From Phycisphaeraceae bacterium (GTDB taxonomy: Bacteria > Planctomycetota > Phycisphaerae > Phycisphaerales > Phycisphaeraceae): 64,000 bases of DNA. The stretch spans positions 1-64,000 of the forward strand of contig JAJDCX010000049.1 in assembly GCA_029260615.1 (NCBI GenBank), in the 5' to 3' direction. Both the position numbers and the translations under genes were made by a program. This document shows positions 18,257-27,084 of this stretch, in pieces. A model generated the notes under the pieces. That model worked only from the letters and a program-made list of their open reading frames with translations. It was not told the DNA's origin and did no database searches. Numbering within the stretch: the stretch's first letter is position 1; every line of letters begins with the position of its first letter.

Positions 18257-19048
18257 ATGCCCGATCTTAATTTTATCCCACGCTACACCGAGCTTTCTGA
18301 TTCCGGCACACCGTTTGTGAGCGTGACGATGGTCGAGGCGGTCGGCAGCACACCCCAGGATGCCGGGAGCAAGATGCTCGTCACCTCAGAGGGTCACTAC
18401 TACGGCACGGTCGGCGGCGGACGCATCGAAGCGAAAGCGATTGACCACGCGATTTCGATGCTTAAAGCTGAAAGCGGCGGCGCGTCACACACCGATTTCG
18501 TTGATTGGAATCTTCGCAAAGATGTGGGGATGACCTGTGGCGGGACGGTCAAACTTTATTTTGAGGCGTCGAATCACCGGCAATGGCGCATCGTGATCTT
18601 TGGGGCCGGCCATGTGACACAGTCGCTGGCAAGACTGCTGGTGACACTGCCATGCCGAGTCACCTGCATCGATCCGCGAGCGGACTGGCTTGCGAAACTA
18701 CCCGCTGCGCCGAATCTCGAGATCATTCAGGCCGACGATCCGCCCAGTCAGGTTGCGTCGTTGCCGGACGATGCGTATGTCATCTGCATGACACGCGGGC
18801 ACAAATCCGACCTGCCTGTGTTGCTTGAGCTATTTAAACAGGGGCGTGCGTTCCCCTACCTGGGTGTGATCGGGAGCAAGTCCAAGGCCGCGGTGCTGCG
18901 TCGGGAACTGACCGAGGCGGGGATCGATAAGGAACAACAGGTGTTCCTCTGCCCGTTGGGCCTGCCGATCGGGACGAACCACCCCGGCGAGATCGCGGTG
19001 TCGATCGCGGGGCAGTTGCTTGAGATACGTAGCTCACTGCCGGACTGA
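18257..19048 (+). CDS. xdhC: Xanthine dehydrogenase accessory protein
   Basis: 263 residues. XdhC binds molybdenum cofactor, promotes its sulfuration and inserts it into XdhB. The N-terminal XdhC/CoxI domain shows VGSTPQDAGSKMLV, YYGTVGGGRIEAKA and GMTCGGTVKLYFE. The C-terminal Rossmann domain begins IVIFGAGHVTQSLARLL and has YLGVIGSKSKAAVLRREL and GLPIGTNHPGEIAVSIAGQL. Its position directly after xdhAB agrees with the role. The last 15 bases overlap the 3' end of the convergent oxidase gene. Confidence 0.95.
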   Translation: MPDLNFIPRYTELSDSGTPFVSVTMVEAVGSTPQDAGSKMLVTSEGHYYGTVGGGRIEAKAIDHAISMLKAESGGASHTDFVDWNLRKDVGMTCGGTVKLYFEASNHRQWRIVIFGAGHVTQSLARLLVTLPCRVTCIDPRADWLAKLPAAPNLEIIQADDPPSQVASLPDDAYVICMTRGHKSDLPVLLELFKQGRAFPYLGVIGSKSKAAVLRRELTEAGIDKEQQVFLCPLGLPIGTNHPGEIAVSIAGQLLEIRSSLPD

Positions 19049-20188
19049 TCCCAACGGGCTTGGGATAAAGAAACTGCGGTTGCGTTCGATTATTTTTTCA
19101 CACCGTGCCTTGTCAGGCTTGGTGCTGGTGACGCCGCGCTCCATCGTGCCACCGAGTACGACGGCGTCGGGGCGGGGGAATATGTAGCCGTTGCCGACCA
19201 GCAGGTAAGGCAGATCTTGGGGCTTTAGGTGGACGAGTTGACCACGGAACGGGATGACGGCCGGGTCTTGCATGACCTTGCCCGCGCCGAGTCCAAGGCA
19301 GTTGACGATCACTTTCTCACGCAGCTTCATAACGCGGCGTAGGGAGGAGAATTTTCTACGAACGGTGCGTCCGCCCAATGATTTGATTTCCTTGAGCAGC
19401 CTAGGCAGGTAGATCGGCGGGGTAATCAGCAACGTGCGGTACATGTACCCGGGCCGGGGGTCACCCTCGAACGGTAGTCGGTCAAAACGCTTGACCGGTG
19501 GGAGCAGGCCAGCGGGGAGGCGGGACGTGGAGCCATGGGGATCACCCACGCCGTAGTTGTCGCGTTCGTAGACGCCCCACTCATCCCCGAGCAGCCGACT
19601 GTACCGTCGGTAGGACGCGATCATCATCCGGTCGGCGCGGGCCTTGGCTTCATCGCCCTCACCGAAGCGGATGAACGACGGGCTGAACTGACCGCCAGCA
19701 ACATCGGAGGTGGTGTGGGGCGTAAGCTTGTCGGAATAAATCGTGACATGGTGACCAAGCTGTAGCAGATCGTGTGCGCAGGTCATCCCGTTGACCCCGC
19801 CGCCTAACACAGCAACCTCCGTCGGCATAACGCCCGCCTGGGCGATCATCTGCCTGACCTCTTCGGCACACCCCGGGGCCATGGTGATCCCGCCTCCGCC
19901 GTGGCCGTAGTTGTGAACAAGCACCCGTCCCTCGATCTGTTCAAGCTCCAGTCGGATCGATTTCTCACGGTACGGCCTGATGCCCGCGACATAACGCAGC
20001 ACCTGGCCTGACGAGAAATCGGGTGTGGGCAGGAGGCCGAGCGCGGGTTGTGTCGCCTGCGCCAGCACCCGTGATACCGACATCCCCATCCCCGCCAACA
20101 AAGCGCTACCAACTACACCACGGCCCGCGGTGAGTAAGAACGATCGGCGAGTCGGGCCGGTGTGTCCGAGGTGCATGGAACGACCCAT
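19034..20188 (-). CDS. Tat-exported D-amino-acid-oxidase-like flavoprotein, circularly permuted
   Basis: 384 residues. A twin-arginine leader TRRSFLLTAG (13-22) predicts folded export. D-amino-acid-oxidase motifs are all present but in permuted order. The segment that normally ends the protein, GIRPYREKSIRLELEQ then HNYGHGGGG (92-100) and GCAEEV, comes first. The FAD Rossmann start EVAVLGGGVNGMTCAH (124-139) comes second. TPHTTSDVAGGQFSP, VIVNCLGLGAG and RGQLVHL follow, and the protein ends soon after VVLGGTMERG. Order relative to known oxidases is therefore C-N. AGGTGGTGAG before the ATG supports the start. It lies 35 bases downstream of guanine deaminase, probably in one operon. The substrate is unknown; an amine or amino acid is inferred from the family. 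Confidence 0.85.
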   Translation of the reverse strand: MGRSMHLGHTGPTRRSFLLTAGRGVVGSALLAGMGMSVSRVLAQATQPALGLLPTPDFSSGQVLRYVAGIRPYREKSIRLELEQIEGRVLVHNYGHGGGGITMAPGCAEEVRQMIAQAGVMPTEVAVLGGGVNGMTCAHDLLQLGHHVTIYSDKLTPHTTSDVAGGQFSPSFIRFGEGDEAKARADRMMIASYRRYSRLLGDEWGVYERDNYGVGDPHGSTSRLPAGLLPPVKRFDRLPFEGDPRPGYMYRTLLITPPIYLPRLLKEIKSLGGRTVRRKFSSLRRVMKLREKVIVNCLGLGAGKVMQDPAVIPFRGQLVHLKPQDLPYLLVGNGYIFPRPDAVVLGGTMERGVTSTKPDKARCEKIIERNRSFFIPSPLGSVRQ

Positions 20189-20223
20189 TTACTCACCACC
20201 TTTTCGTTCGCCGCGAGAAGATG

Positions 20224-21468
20224 TCATTGACTGTACGCCACCTCGCCATTGACCACGGTCGCATTGACCCAACGATCATCCCAAGCAAACATCACCATGC
20301 CCAGGGGGTTGTGCGCGGTTTGCCAACGGATGTCGGGTTGGATGACGACCAGATCGGCCTCGGCGTTCTCCTGGATACGACCGGTGCCAGGCCAACCCAA
20401 AGCATCGGCGTTGCCAGCGGTCGCCTGCCACCAGGATTCGCTAGCACTGGGGGCTAGGCACTGGGCATGTAAGGTGGCCTCGATCATCGACCGGGCGACG
20501 CGGACCATGCTGCGTTCGTAGCCACCACCAATATCGCTACCCAATGAGAGGGTGATACCGGCGCCGGAGAGTTGTTCGCGGTTCATCGTGCCGGAGCGTA
20601 GGAATGAGTTGGCGGTCGGGCAGTGCGCGGCGACGGAGCTTGTCTCAGCAATCAGTCGGCGTTCGTTATCACTTAGATAGATGCAATGGCCTAAAAGGGT
20701 GCGTGGCGAGAGCAGCCCCGCGCGGTGGTAGACGCTTGTGTAATCGGGGCCGCCGTGGAGTTTGGCAACGGCTTCCAGTTCGGGGAGCATCTCGGCGAGG
20801 TGGGTCTGGATGTATGCGTCATGCTTCTTCGCAAGATCGCCAGCGGCTTTGAGCAGGCCCTCGCTGCAGGTGATGGCGAAGCGGGGTGTGACGGCTGTGC
20901 TGACACGGTTGCCCGGCGTGCGTTGTTCGGGATGCGATGGCCAATCGTTTAACAGCAACTCGGTCTCGGCGATACATTCGTCTGCGTCGCGCAGCATCGA
21001 ATCGGGTGCCTCCTGGTCGATCAGCACCTGCCCGACCACGGCCCGCAAGCCACGCCGGGCGCAACAATCTAATGCACGCTTAGTCGCCTCGTGGTGGACA
21101 GTCGCGTAGCCAACAAAACTTGTCGTCCCGACTGATAGGAGTTGGTCGATCACACGCTCGGTCATCGTCAGGGCGTAGTCTGGATCGGCCCAGCGTGCTT
21201 CGTTGGGGAAGGTTACTTGGTCCAGCCAGTCCAAGAGGCTCATCCCGTGTGCGCCGATCAGATCGAACTGCGGCAGGTGCATGTGTGTATCGATGAAGCC
21301 CGGCGAAATCAGGTGGCCGTCGCCTCCAAGATCGAATGAAGCGGGGAGCCCGCCCTCATGGACCTCGACGATACGCCCGCCTTCGGTGCGCAGCCATCCC
21401 TGGGCCAGGCGCACGCCGGGCCTTTCGCTATCGGTGTCGGGAAGCAGCAACGTGCCCGCAATAATCAA
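20224..21468 (-). CDS. guaD: Guanine deaminase
   Basis: Zinc amidohydrolase converting guanine to xanthine, feeding the same xanthine dehydrogenase as ade. About 414 residues from a TTG at 21468 with CCAGGAG 9 bases upstream; a GTG at 21561 would extend it by 31 unconserved residues. Motifs: metal-binding FIDTHMHLPQFD, the guanine-deaminase-type SLLDWLDQVTFPNEARW, the mid-protein IQTHLAEMLPEL, GHCIYLSDNERRLI, VAHCPTANSFLRSGTM and the late Asp in LGSDIGGGYERSM. Divergent from the flavoprotein fusion at 21601; the exported permuted oxidase follows. Confidence 0.92.
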   Translation of the reverse strand: MIIAGTLLLPDTDSERPGVRLAQGWLRTEGGRIVEVHEGGLPASFDLGGDGHLISPGFIDTHMHLPQFDLIGAHGMSLLDWLDQVTFPNEARWADPDYALTMTERVIDQLLSVGTTSFVGYATVHHEATKRALDCCARRGLRAVVGQVLIDQEAPDSMLRDADECIAETELLLNDWPSHPEQRTPGNRVSTAVTPRFAITCSEGLLKAAGDLAKKHDAYIQTHLAEMLPELEAVAKLHGGPDYTSVYHRAGLLSPRTLLGHCIYLSDNERRLIAETSSVAAHCPTANSFLRSGTMNREQLSGAGITLSLGSDIGGGYERSMVRVARSMIEATLHAQCLAPSASESWWQATAGNADALGWPGTGRIQENAEADLVVIQPDIRWQTAHNPLGMVMFAWDDRWVNATVVNGEVAYSQ

Positions 21469-21527
21469 GGTCAGATCTCCTGGGTACTGAATCGGGTTAC
21501 CATCGTACCGTGACGCCCCGTCGGACG

Positions 21528-21560
21528 CGGGAATAATCCGGCCCGACCGGGGATTATCCA
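21528..21560. promoter_or_regulatory. Imperfect inverted repeat in the guaD/flavoprotein divergent region
   Basis: GGAATAATCCGG (21530-21541) faces CCGGGGATTATCC (21547-21559) across a short loop. The left arm with its flank, CGGGAATAATCC, recurs exactly at 24545-24556 upstream of the second fusion gene. This suggests a shared operator, though a chance match or a dispersed repeat is possible. Confidence 0.4.
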
Positions 21561-21600
21561 CTTCGCCGGGCGTGGTTTACCATGACGGAGATTCTCGACC

Positions 21601-23955
21601 ATGACGACCCTCTTAACAAATCCCATCCAGGCGGTGGCGTCTTTATTTGACCGGGGCTTCGACCCCGCGCGTGCCCGCCGGCTGCCCGTGGCCAGCGAGG
21701 TGGGCGAATCGAATGTCCGCGGCCTGTACCTGGCCGGTGAGATCGCGGGGACGCCGTTAATCAAGCTGGGGCTGAACCGTGGACGTGCGGTGATCGATCA
21801 TCTGGTCAACGTGGACCTGGCACGGGAGTTGGGCGACCGAGGTGTGAAGCTCAACGATGACGGGGAACTGGAATCACAACAGACGGGGTTCGACCCGACA
21901 CAGCCGCGTGACGGGAAATGGTACGACGTGTTGATCGTCGGTGCGGGGAGTGCCGGGCTGGGTGCGGCCGACCGATGCCAGCAATTGGGGTTGTCGTACA
22001 TCGTGATCGAAGGGCAGCGGCCCGCGCAGCTTGTGCGGAACATGACCAAGGGCAAGCCGTTATTGATGGAGCCGCCCAACGAGGACAACCAGACCCGGCT
22101 GTATTGCGAAGAGTGCAGCAAGGAAGCGTTGTTGGAACAATGGGACAGGCAGATCGTCGAACTTGGGCTGGACAAGCACATCCGCACCTTCGAGCAGGTC
22201 ACCGACATCCAACGCCAGGGCGACAAGGACGGGTTCAAAATCACGACGGATAAGTGCGAGTACGCTTCCCGGCGTGTGGTGCTGGCAATCGGGAAGGCGG
22301 GAAACCCCCGGAAACTGCGTGTGCCCGGCGAAACAGAACACGCGGCGCGGATCAGCCAGAACGTCGCCGACCCGGATGAATGGCAAGGCAAAAACCTGGT
22401 CGTGTTCGGCGCGGGCGACGTGGCTTGCGAGGCGGCGATAGCGCTGGCGGACCGGGGTAACCACATCACGATGGCGGCGCCTGATAAAGAATTCACGTTC
22501 CCCAAGAAACGGAACATCGACGCGGTGAATCAGCGGGCGGCCGAGGGAAAGATCGACCTGCGCCTGGGCCACGGCGCTGCGGAGATCGGTCCCGATTCGG
22601 TGACGTTAAAGGACCTTGGGTCAGGCGAAACTAAAACAGTCCCCGCCGAACACATCTTCCGCTGCATCGGGGCGGAGCTGCCGATGGGGTTCTTCAAGAA
22701 GGTCGGCATCCAACTGGAAGGGACTTGGAACGTCAAGCGGTGGACGCTGCTGCTGATCGTGTTTCTGGTCTGTCACTTCATCTACGGCGTGAAGAAGGCC
22801 GACGGCATCTGGCCTTACAACCTGAAGCTGACCTGGTTCGGGACCGACTCAACCCTCAACAGCCTCATCAAAAACATCCATGTCGGCGAAGGGAATTGGC
22901 GGTTCGACCTTAACGGGTCGTTCTGGTATTCGCTTGCGTACTGCCTGGTAATGACGTGGTTCGGGCTCAAGGCGTACCAGCGTTGGGGCATCAGACACAA
23001 CGATGAATACCAGAAGAAGCGCTTCCTCTCGCTGATTATTGTGCAGTGGACGTTTGCGTTTTTGATCCCGATGGGGCTGATGTGGTTCCTCCACGGATAC
23101 TTCGGCGACAACGCGGTGCTGGGCAAGCGCGGCAACTGGTGGCACGCCAGCGGGTTTGAGTACGCCTTCCCCTTGTTCTTCATGCAGTTCGTCTGGGATG
23201 TGGGCTGGCTCTACCTGATCTACGGCCTCGCCGCGACGTTCGTCATCATCCCCCTGGTGACGATCCGCCACGGCAAGCGGTACTGCACTTGGTTCTGTGG
23301 CTGCGGTGGGTTAGCGGAAACATTGGGCGACCCCTGGCGTCACCTGGCACCTAAGGGCAAAGTAGCCGGGCGCTGGGAGTGGATGAATTTCGCGGTCCTG
23401 ATCTGGGCCGTCGCCGCAGGCGTACTGGTGACATCAAAGATCGGGTTGGGCTACTACATCACCGGGCAATCGTTTCAATCCCCCAACGTCGCCGAACACG
23501 GGTGGTGGACCTACTGGCTATTTAACAGCTACGACTGGGTCGCCGACCTCTGGCTGGTCGGGATCATCCCGGTGGCGCTGTACCCGATCTACGGAGGGAA
23601 AATATGGTGCCGGTACTGGTGCCCACTGGCGAAGTGGATGCAGATGACCAGCAAGTGGTTCGGGACGTTGCAGATATCAAGCGACGACAAGTGCATCACC
23701 TGCGGGGAGTGCTCACGCTACTGCGAGGTCGGGATTGACGTGATGGCGTTCGCCAAGAATCAACAATCCTTCGGCAACGATAACACAAGCTGTATCCATT
23801 GCGGCATCTGTGTCACGGTCTGCCCGATGGACGTCTTGAGCTTCGACAACGACCGGGTCGGTACGGTGACGCAGAAGATCAATCAGATGCGCGGCATCGG
23901 GATAACCGTCGAAGGACGGGAGCTGGTCGATGCGGCGGCAATAAAGGCCGATTGA
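21601..23955 (+). CDS. Membrane flavoprotein-polyferredoxin fusion (copy 1)
   Basis: 784 residues. Residues 39-66 hold NVRGLYLAGEIAGTPLIKL, which in thioredoxin-reductase/YpdA-type enzymes is the C-terminal FAD motif. Next comes the FAD Rossmann domain (VLIVGAGSAGLGAA, 110-123), a CEEC pair (169-172), and the NAD(P) Rossmann domain (LVVFGAGDVACEAAIAL, 266-282). After FRCIGAELPMGFFKK the chain enters about six membrane helices with NapH/NosR-like motifs YCTWFCGCGGLAETLGD and WCRYWCPLAKWM. It ends in two 4Fe-4S motifs (CITCGECSRYC and CIHCGICVTVCP). Inferred role: NAD(P)H-to-membrane or periplasm electron transfer. Acceptor unknown. A paralogue lies at 24667. Confidence 0.85.
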   Translation: MTTLLTNPIQAVASLFDRGFDPARARRLPVASEVGESNVRGLYLAGEIAGTPLIKLGLNRGRAVIDHLVNVDLARELGDRGVKLNDDGELESQQTGFDPTQPRDGKWYDVLIVGAGSAGLGAADRCQQLGLSYIVIEGQRPAQLVRNMTKGKPLLMEPPNEDNQTRLYCEECSKEALLEQWDRQIVELGLDKHIRTFEQVTDIQRQGDKDGFKITTDKCEYASRRVVLAIGKAGNPRKLRVPGETEHAARISQNVADPDEWQGKNLVVFGAGDVACEAAIALADRGNHITMAAPDKEFTFPKKRNIDAVNQRAAEGKIDLRLGHGAAEIGPDSVTLKDLGSGETKTVPAEHIFRCIGAELPMGFFKKVGIQLEGTWNVKRWTLLLIVFLVCHFIYGVKKADGIWPYNLKLTWFGTDSTLNSLIKNIHVGEGNWRFDLNGSFWYSLAYCLVMTWFGLKAYQRWGIRHNDEYQKKRFLSLIIVQWTFAFLIPMGLMWFLHGYFGDNAVLGKRGNWWHASGFEYAFPLFFMQFVWDVGWLYLIYGLAATFVIIPLVTIRHGKRYCTWFCGCGGLAETLGDPWRHLAPKGKVAGRWEWMNFAVLIWAVAAGVLVTSKIGLGYYITGQSFQSPNVAEHGWWTYWLFNSYDWVADLWLVGIIPVALYPIYGGKIWCRYWCPLAKWMQMTSKWFGTLQISSDDKCITCGECSRYCEVGIDVMAFAKNQQSFGNDNTSCIHCGICVTVCPMDVLSFDNDRVGTVTQKINQMRGIGITVEGRELVDAAAIKAD

Positions 23956-23958
23956 CGG

Positions 23959-24498
23959 TCACATCCGGAACAGCGCGTAAGACCCCAACGCGTTGAATAT
24001 CTGTAACACGAACATCACAACGCAGACAGCCAGGAGCCATCGCCTTGAACGCCTGCCGATCAGGACACAAATCGCAATCATCACGGCCGTGACAACGCCG
24101 GAGACAAGAAACCAGTCGTCCCCAAACGCGTTGTTGAATCCGGCCATTGCCCTCCCCCAAACGGCTAACACCAACGACGGCAGGGCCGGAAACATCTTCA
24201 CCCAGCCCATCCGATACCCGCCACGCCAGCCGTAATCGATCCAGAAGACCCATGTGTTCGGCAGGTAGACCGCCAGCAACACCGCCGCCAGCGTAACCCG
24301 CCACGACGCCCGGCTGCGCCACCACGATCCACTACGCCAACCCGATTTCGGTGGGCGCAGTTTCGCTGGATCAAACGCCTCCCCGCACTCCGGGCAGCGA
24401 GTCTCGGTCGTCCCTGTGAGGTTGTACCCACACTTCGGACAACACAGACCGATAAATGGCAGATCAGCTCCCCATGCTGCTTTCATCTCCTCAGGCAT
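23959..24498 (-). CDS. Zinc-ribbon membrane protein
   Basis: 179 residues from MPEEMKAAWG. Near the N-terminus CCPKCGYNLTGT and RCPECGEAF form a CxxC-CxxC zinc ribbon of the kind very common in planctomycete membrane proteins of unknown function. After a basic stretch (RRSRASWR-like) come about four membrane helices, including VTLAAVLLAVYLP, GVVTAVMIAICVLIG and LLAVCVVMFVLQIF. GGAG lies 10 bases before the ATG, and TACAAT lies about 35 bases upstream of the start. It is tail-to-tail with the first fusion gene, 3 bases apart, and head-to-head with the second. Its relation to those redox proteins is unknown. Confidence 0.75.
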   Translation of the reverse strand: MPEEMKAAWGADLPFIGLCCPKCGYNLTGTTETRCPECGEAFDPAKLRPPKSGWRSGSWWRSRASWRVTLAAVLLAVYLPNTWVFWIDYGWRGGYRMGWVKMFPALPSLVLAVWGRAMAGFNNAFGDDWFLVSGVVTAVMIAICVLIGRRSRRWLLAVCVVMFVLQIFNALGSYALFRM

Positions 24499-24544
24499 CG
24501 TGATTAGTCTCCAAAGCGATTGTAGCCGAACAACCAACACCCCT

Positions 24545-24556
24545 CGGGAATAATCC
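24545..24556 (+). promoter_or_regulatory. Shared 12-base element upstream of flavoprotein fusion 2
   Basis: CGGGAATAATCC, identical to 21528-21539 upstream of the paralogous fusion. Distances to the respective starts are about 110 and 61 bases. Confidence 0.35.
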
Positions 24557-24666
24557 CAAGGCTCGGCGTGTATTGTGTCTGAAGGCGCTTGGCCCCCCCT
24601 TGGTTCGCAAGTCATCCGGGAGCCGGGGTATCATGCCCGTAACCATCAGGGAGGTGACCACGTCTT

Positions 24667-27060
24667 ATGATTCTACTTTCTAGATACATGCGCTGGCTAC
24701 ACACACGCTGGCCCGCTGGGCACGTCGAAAAACTACCGGTGGTCAACCCCGACGGGTCCACCGCCGTGCCAGGGCTGTACATCGTCGGTGACATCACCGG
24801 GATCCCGCTCTTAAAGTTTTCATCCGACACCGGTGCGCGAGCGGTGCAGACGATCACCGCCGACGGTTCGTTTCAAAAACGCGACCAGAACGCCAGCCGT
24901 GACGGGAAGCAGGTGCTTGACCTGGTTGTCATCGGAGCGGGTGTGTCCGGTGTGGCGGCGGCAATCGAGGCGAGAAAGAACGATCTTAATTTTGAATTGC
25001 TCGAAGCGTCCGAGCCCTTCTCCACCGTCGTGAACTTCCCCAAGGGCAAGCCGATCTTCACCTACCCGACCGACATGACCCCGGCGGGGGCATTGCAGTT
25101 CGGCGAATCTACGGCGATCAAAGAAGGCCTCGTCGATACGCTCCACGGGTACCTCAAAGAATACGACATCCAGCCTCGCCACATCCGGGCCGAGCGCATC
25201 ACACGCAAGGGCGGGCTGTTGGAAGTCGTCATCCCAGACGGTGAAAACCTGCTGGCGCACCGCGTGGTCGTCGGGATCGGACGGTCCGGCAACTTCCGCA
25301 AGCTCGGCATACCCGGCGAAGAACTCGGCAAAGTCTCCAACCGCCTGCATGACCCTAAAGATTACTGCGGCAAGAAGATCCTGATCGTCGGCGGCGGTGA
25401 CACAGCAATGGAAACCGCGATCGCACTGGGTGCCTGCGGCAGTCACGTCACCGTCAGCTACCGCAAACCAGAATTTAGCCGACCAAAGCCCGAGAATGTC
25501 GAGAAGCTGAGGATGTTGGCAGACGACCCGATGGCCCCGGACGCCGTGGTCGAAGAGCCCAGCAGCGAACGGATCACCACCGCCGCCGGCGCGTTCCTCA
25601 ACGACCACCGCAAGCCTGGATCGGTCACGTTGTTGATGGCAAGCAAGGTCAAGGAAATCCACGAAGACGATGTGGTTATCACCGACGCCGACGGCAACGA
25701 CCAGACGGTTGAAAATGAAGCGGTATTCACAATGATCGGCCGGGAAGCCCCGCTGGATTTCTTCCGGCGCAGCGGCGTCTCAATCCGCGGAGAATGGCGG
25801 GTTAGCAACTACGTTAGCTTCGCACTGTTCTTTGCATTTTGTGTGTTCCTTTATCATTGGAAGAGTAACGCCGGGTTTGACCTCAAAGGTATATTCAAGG
25901 CCCACCACTGGTTCCCCTTCAACATCGCCAGCCTGGACAACCCCGCGAGCCTGATCGGGACGCTGGCGGTATCCATGCAGAAGCCTAGCTTCTGGTACTC
26001 GCTGGCCTACTGCCTGTGCATCGTTATATTCGGCATCAAACGGATCAAGCGGCGAAAAACGCCCTATGTCAAGGTGCAGACGTTGTCGCTGATGACGATC
26101 CAGTGCATTCCGTTGTTTTTGCTGCCGTACATACTGCTGCCTTGGATGGGACACAACGGCCTGTTCAATGATGGTGTCGGCAAGGCGATCGCCGATGCCC
26201 TGTTTCCACTGACACAGTGGGACAACCACGGTCGTGAGTACTGGCGCAGCGTCGGCTTCATACTCGCCTGGCCGTTGATGTTCTGGAACGTGTTCACCTA
26301 CCAGCCCATCTGGGCCTGGCTGGTCATCGGGTCGCTTCAGACATTCGTGCTGATCCCGCTGATCGTCTGGCGTTGGGGCAAGGGCGCGTACTGCGGGTGG
26401 ATCTGTTCCTGCGGCGCATTGGCCGAGACGATGGGTGATGCCCACCGCCACAAGATGCCCCACGGACCGAAGTGGAACCGCCTGAACATGATCGGGCAGG
26501 TGTTCCTATGGGTCGTCACCGCGCTGCTGGTGCTGCGCATCGTCTCATGGATCACCCCCGGAGGCTGGGCGACCACGGCGTACAACCTGATCTTCGAGGG
26601 CAAGCGTGCAGATGGCTCTCAAATCGGGGGACTGATGCGTTACATCAACTATGTATGGTCGGTCGATCTGCTCTGGGCGGGTATCTTCGGCGTGGCGTTC
26701 TATTTTTGGTTCTCCGGCCGAGTCTGGTGCCGGTTCGCCTGTCCGCTAGCGGCGCTGATGCACATCTACGCACGGTTCAGCCAGTTCCGCATCCTCAGCG
26801 ACAAGAAAAAGTGCATCTCCTGCAACGTCTGCACCAGCGTCTGCCACCAGGGGATCGACATCATGAACTTCGCCAACAAAGGTCTGCCCATGGAAGACCC
26901 CCAGTGCGTGCGATGCTCCGCCTGTGTGCAGTCCTGCCCAACCGGGGTACTCAGCTTCGGACGCATCAGCAGGAATACTGGCGAGGTGCTAGGGATTGAT
27001 ACACTCGGGGCCTCACCCGTGCGGATGGCGGAACTAACCGTCAACGGAAATACTGTCTGA
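24667..27060 (+). CDS. Membrane flavoprotein-polyferredoxin fusion (copy 2)
   Basis: 797 residues, a diverged paralogue of the protein at 21601 with the same architecture. The N-terminal FAD motif is AVPGLYIVGDITGIPLLKF (33-51), more canonical (GD) than copy 1. Then come the FAD Rossmann LVVIGAGVSGVAAAIE (86-101), the NAD(P) Rossmann ILIVGGGDTAMETAIALG, and MIGREAPLDFFRRSG leading into the membrane domain. That domain has YCGWICSCGALAETMGD and WCRFACPLAALM, and the protein ends in 4Fe-4S motifs CISCNVCTSVCHQG and CVRCSACVQSCPTG. The CEEC pair of copy 1 is absent. GGGAGGTGA lies 9 bases before the ATG. One iron-sulfur motif ends CHQ instead of CP or CE, possibly a modified cluster site. Confidence 0.85.
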   Translation: MILLSRYMRWLHTRWPAGHVEKLPVVNPDGSTAVPGLYIVGDITGIPLLKFSSDTGARAVQTITADGSFQKRDQNASRDGKQVLDLVVIGAGVSGVAAAIEARKNDLNFELLEASEPFSTVVNFPKGKPIFTYPTDMTPAGALQFGESTAIKEGLVDTLHGYLKEYDIQPRHIRAERITRKGGLLEVVIPDGENLLAHRVVVGIGRSGNFRKLGIPGEELGKVSNRLHDPKDYCGKKILIVGGGDTAMETAIALGACGSHVTVSYRKPEFSRPKPENVEKLRMLADDPMAPDAVVEEPSSERITTAAGAFLNDHRKPGSVTLLMASKVKEIHEDDVVITDADGNDQTVENEAVFTMIGREAPLDFFRRSGVSIRGEWRVSNYVSFALFFAFCVFLYHWKSNAGFDLKGIFKAHHWFPFNIASLDNPASLIGTLAVSMQKPSFWYSLAYCLCIVIFGIKRIKRRKTPYVKVQTLSLMTIQCIPLFLLPYILLPWMGHNGLFNDGVGKAIADALFPLTQWDNHGREYWRSVGFILAWPLMFWNVFTYQPIWAWLVIGSLQTFVLIPLIVWRWGKGAYCGWICSCGALAETMGDAHRHKMPHGPKWNRLNMIGQVFLWVVTALLVLRIVSWITPGGWATTAYNLIFEGKRADGSQIGGLMRYINYVWSVDLLWAGIFGVAFYFWFSGRVWCRFACPLAALMHIYARFSQFRILSDKKKCISCNVCTSVCHQGIDIMNFANKGLPMEDPQCVRCSACVQSCPTGVLSFGRISRNTGEVLGIDTLGASPVRMAELTVNGNTV

Positions 27061-27084
27061 ACCAATCTGACGAAAGGGCGCGTT

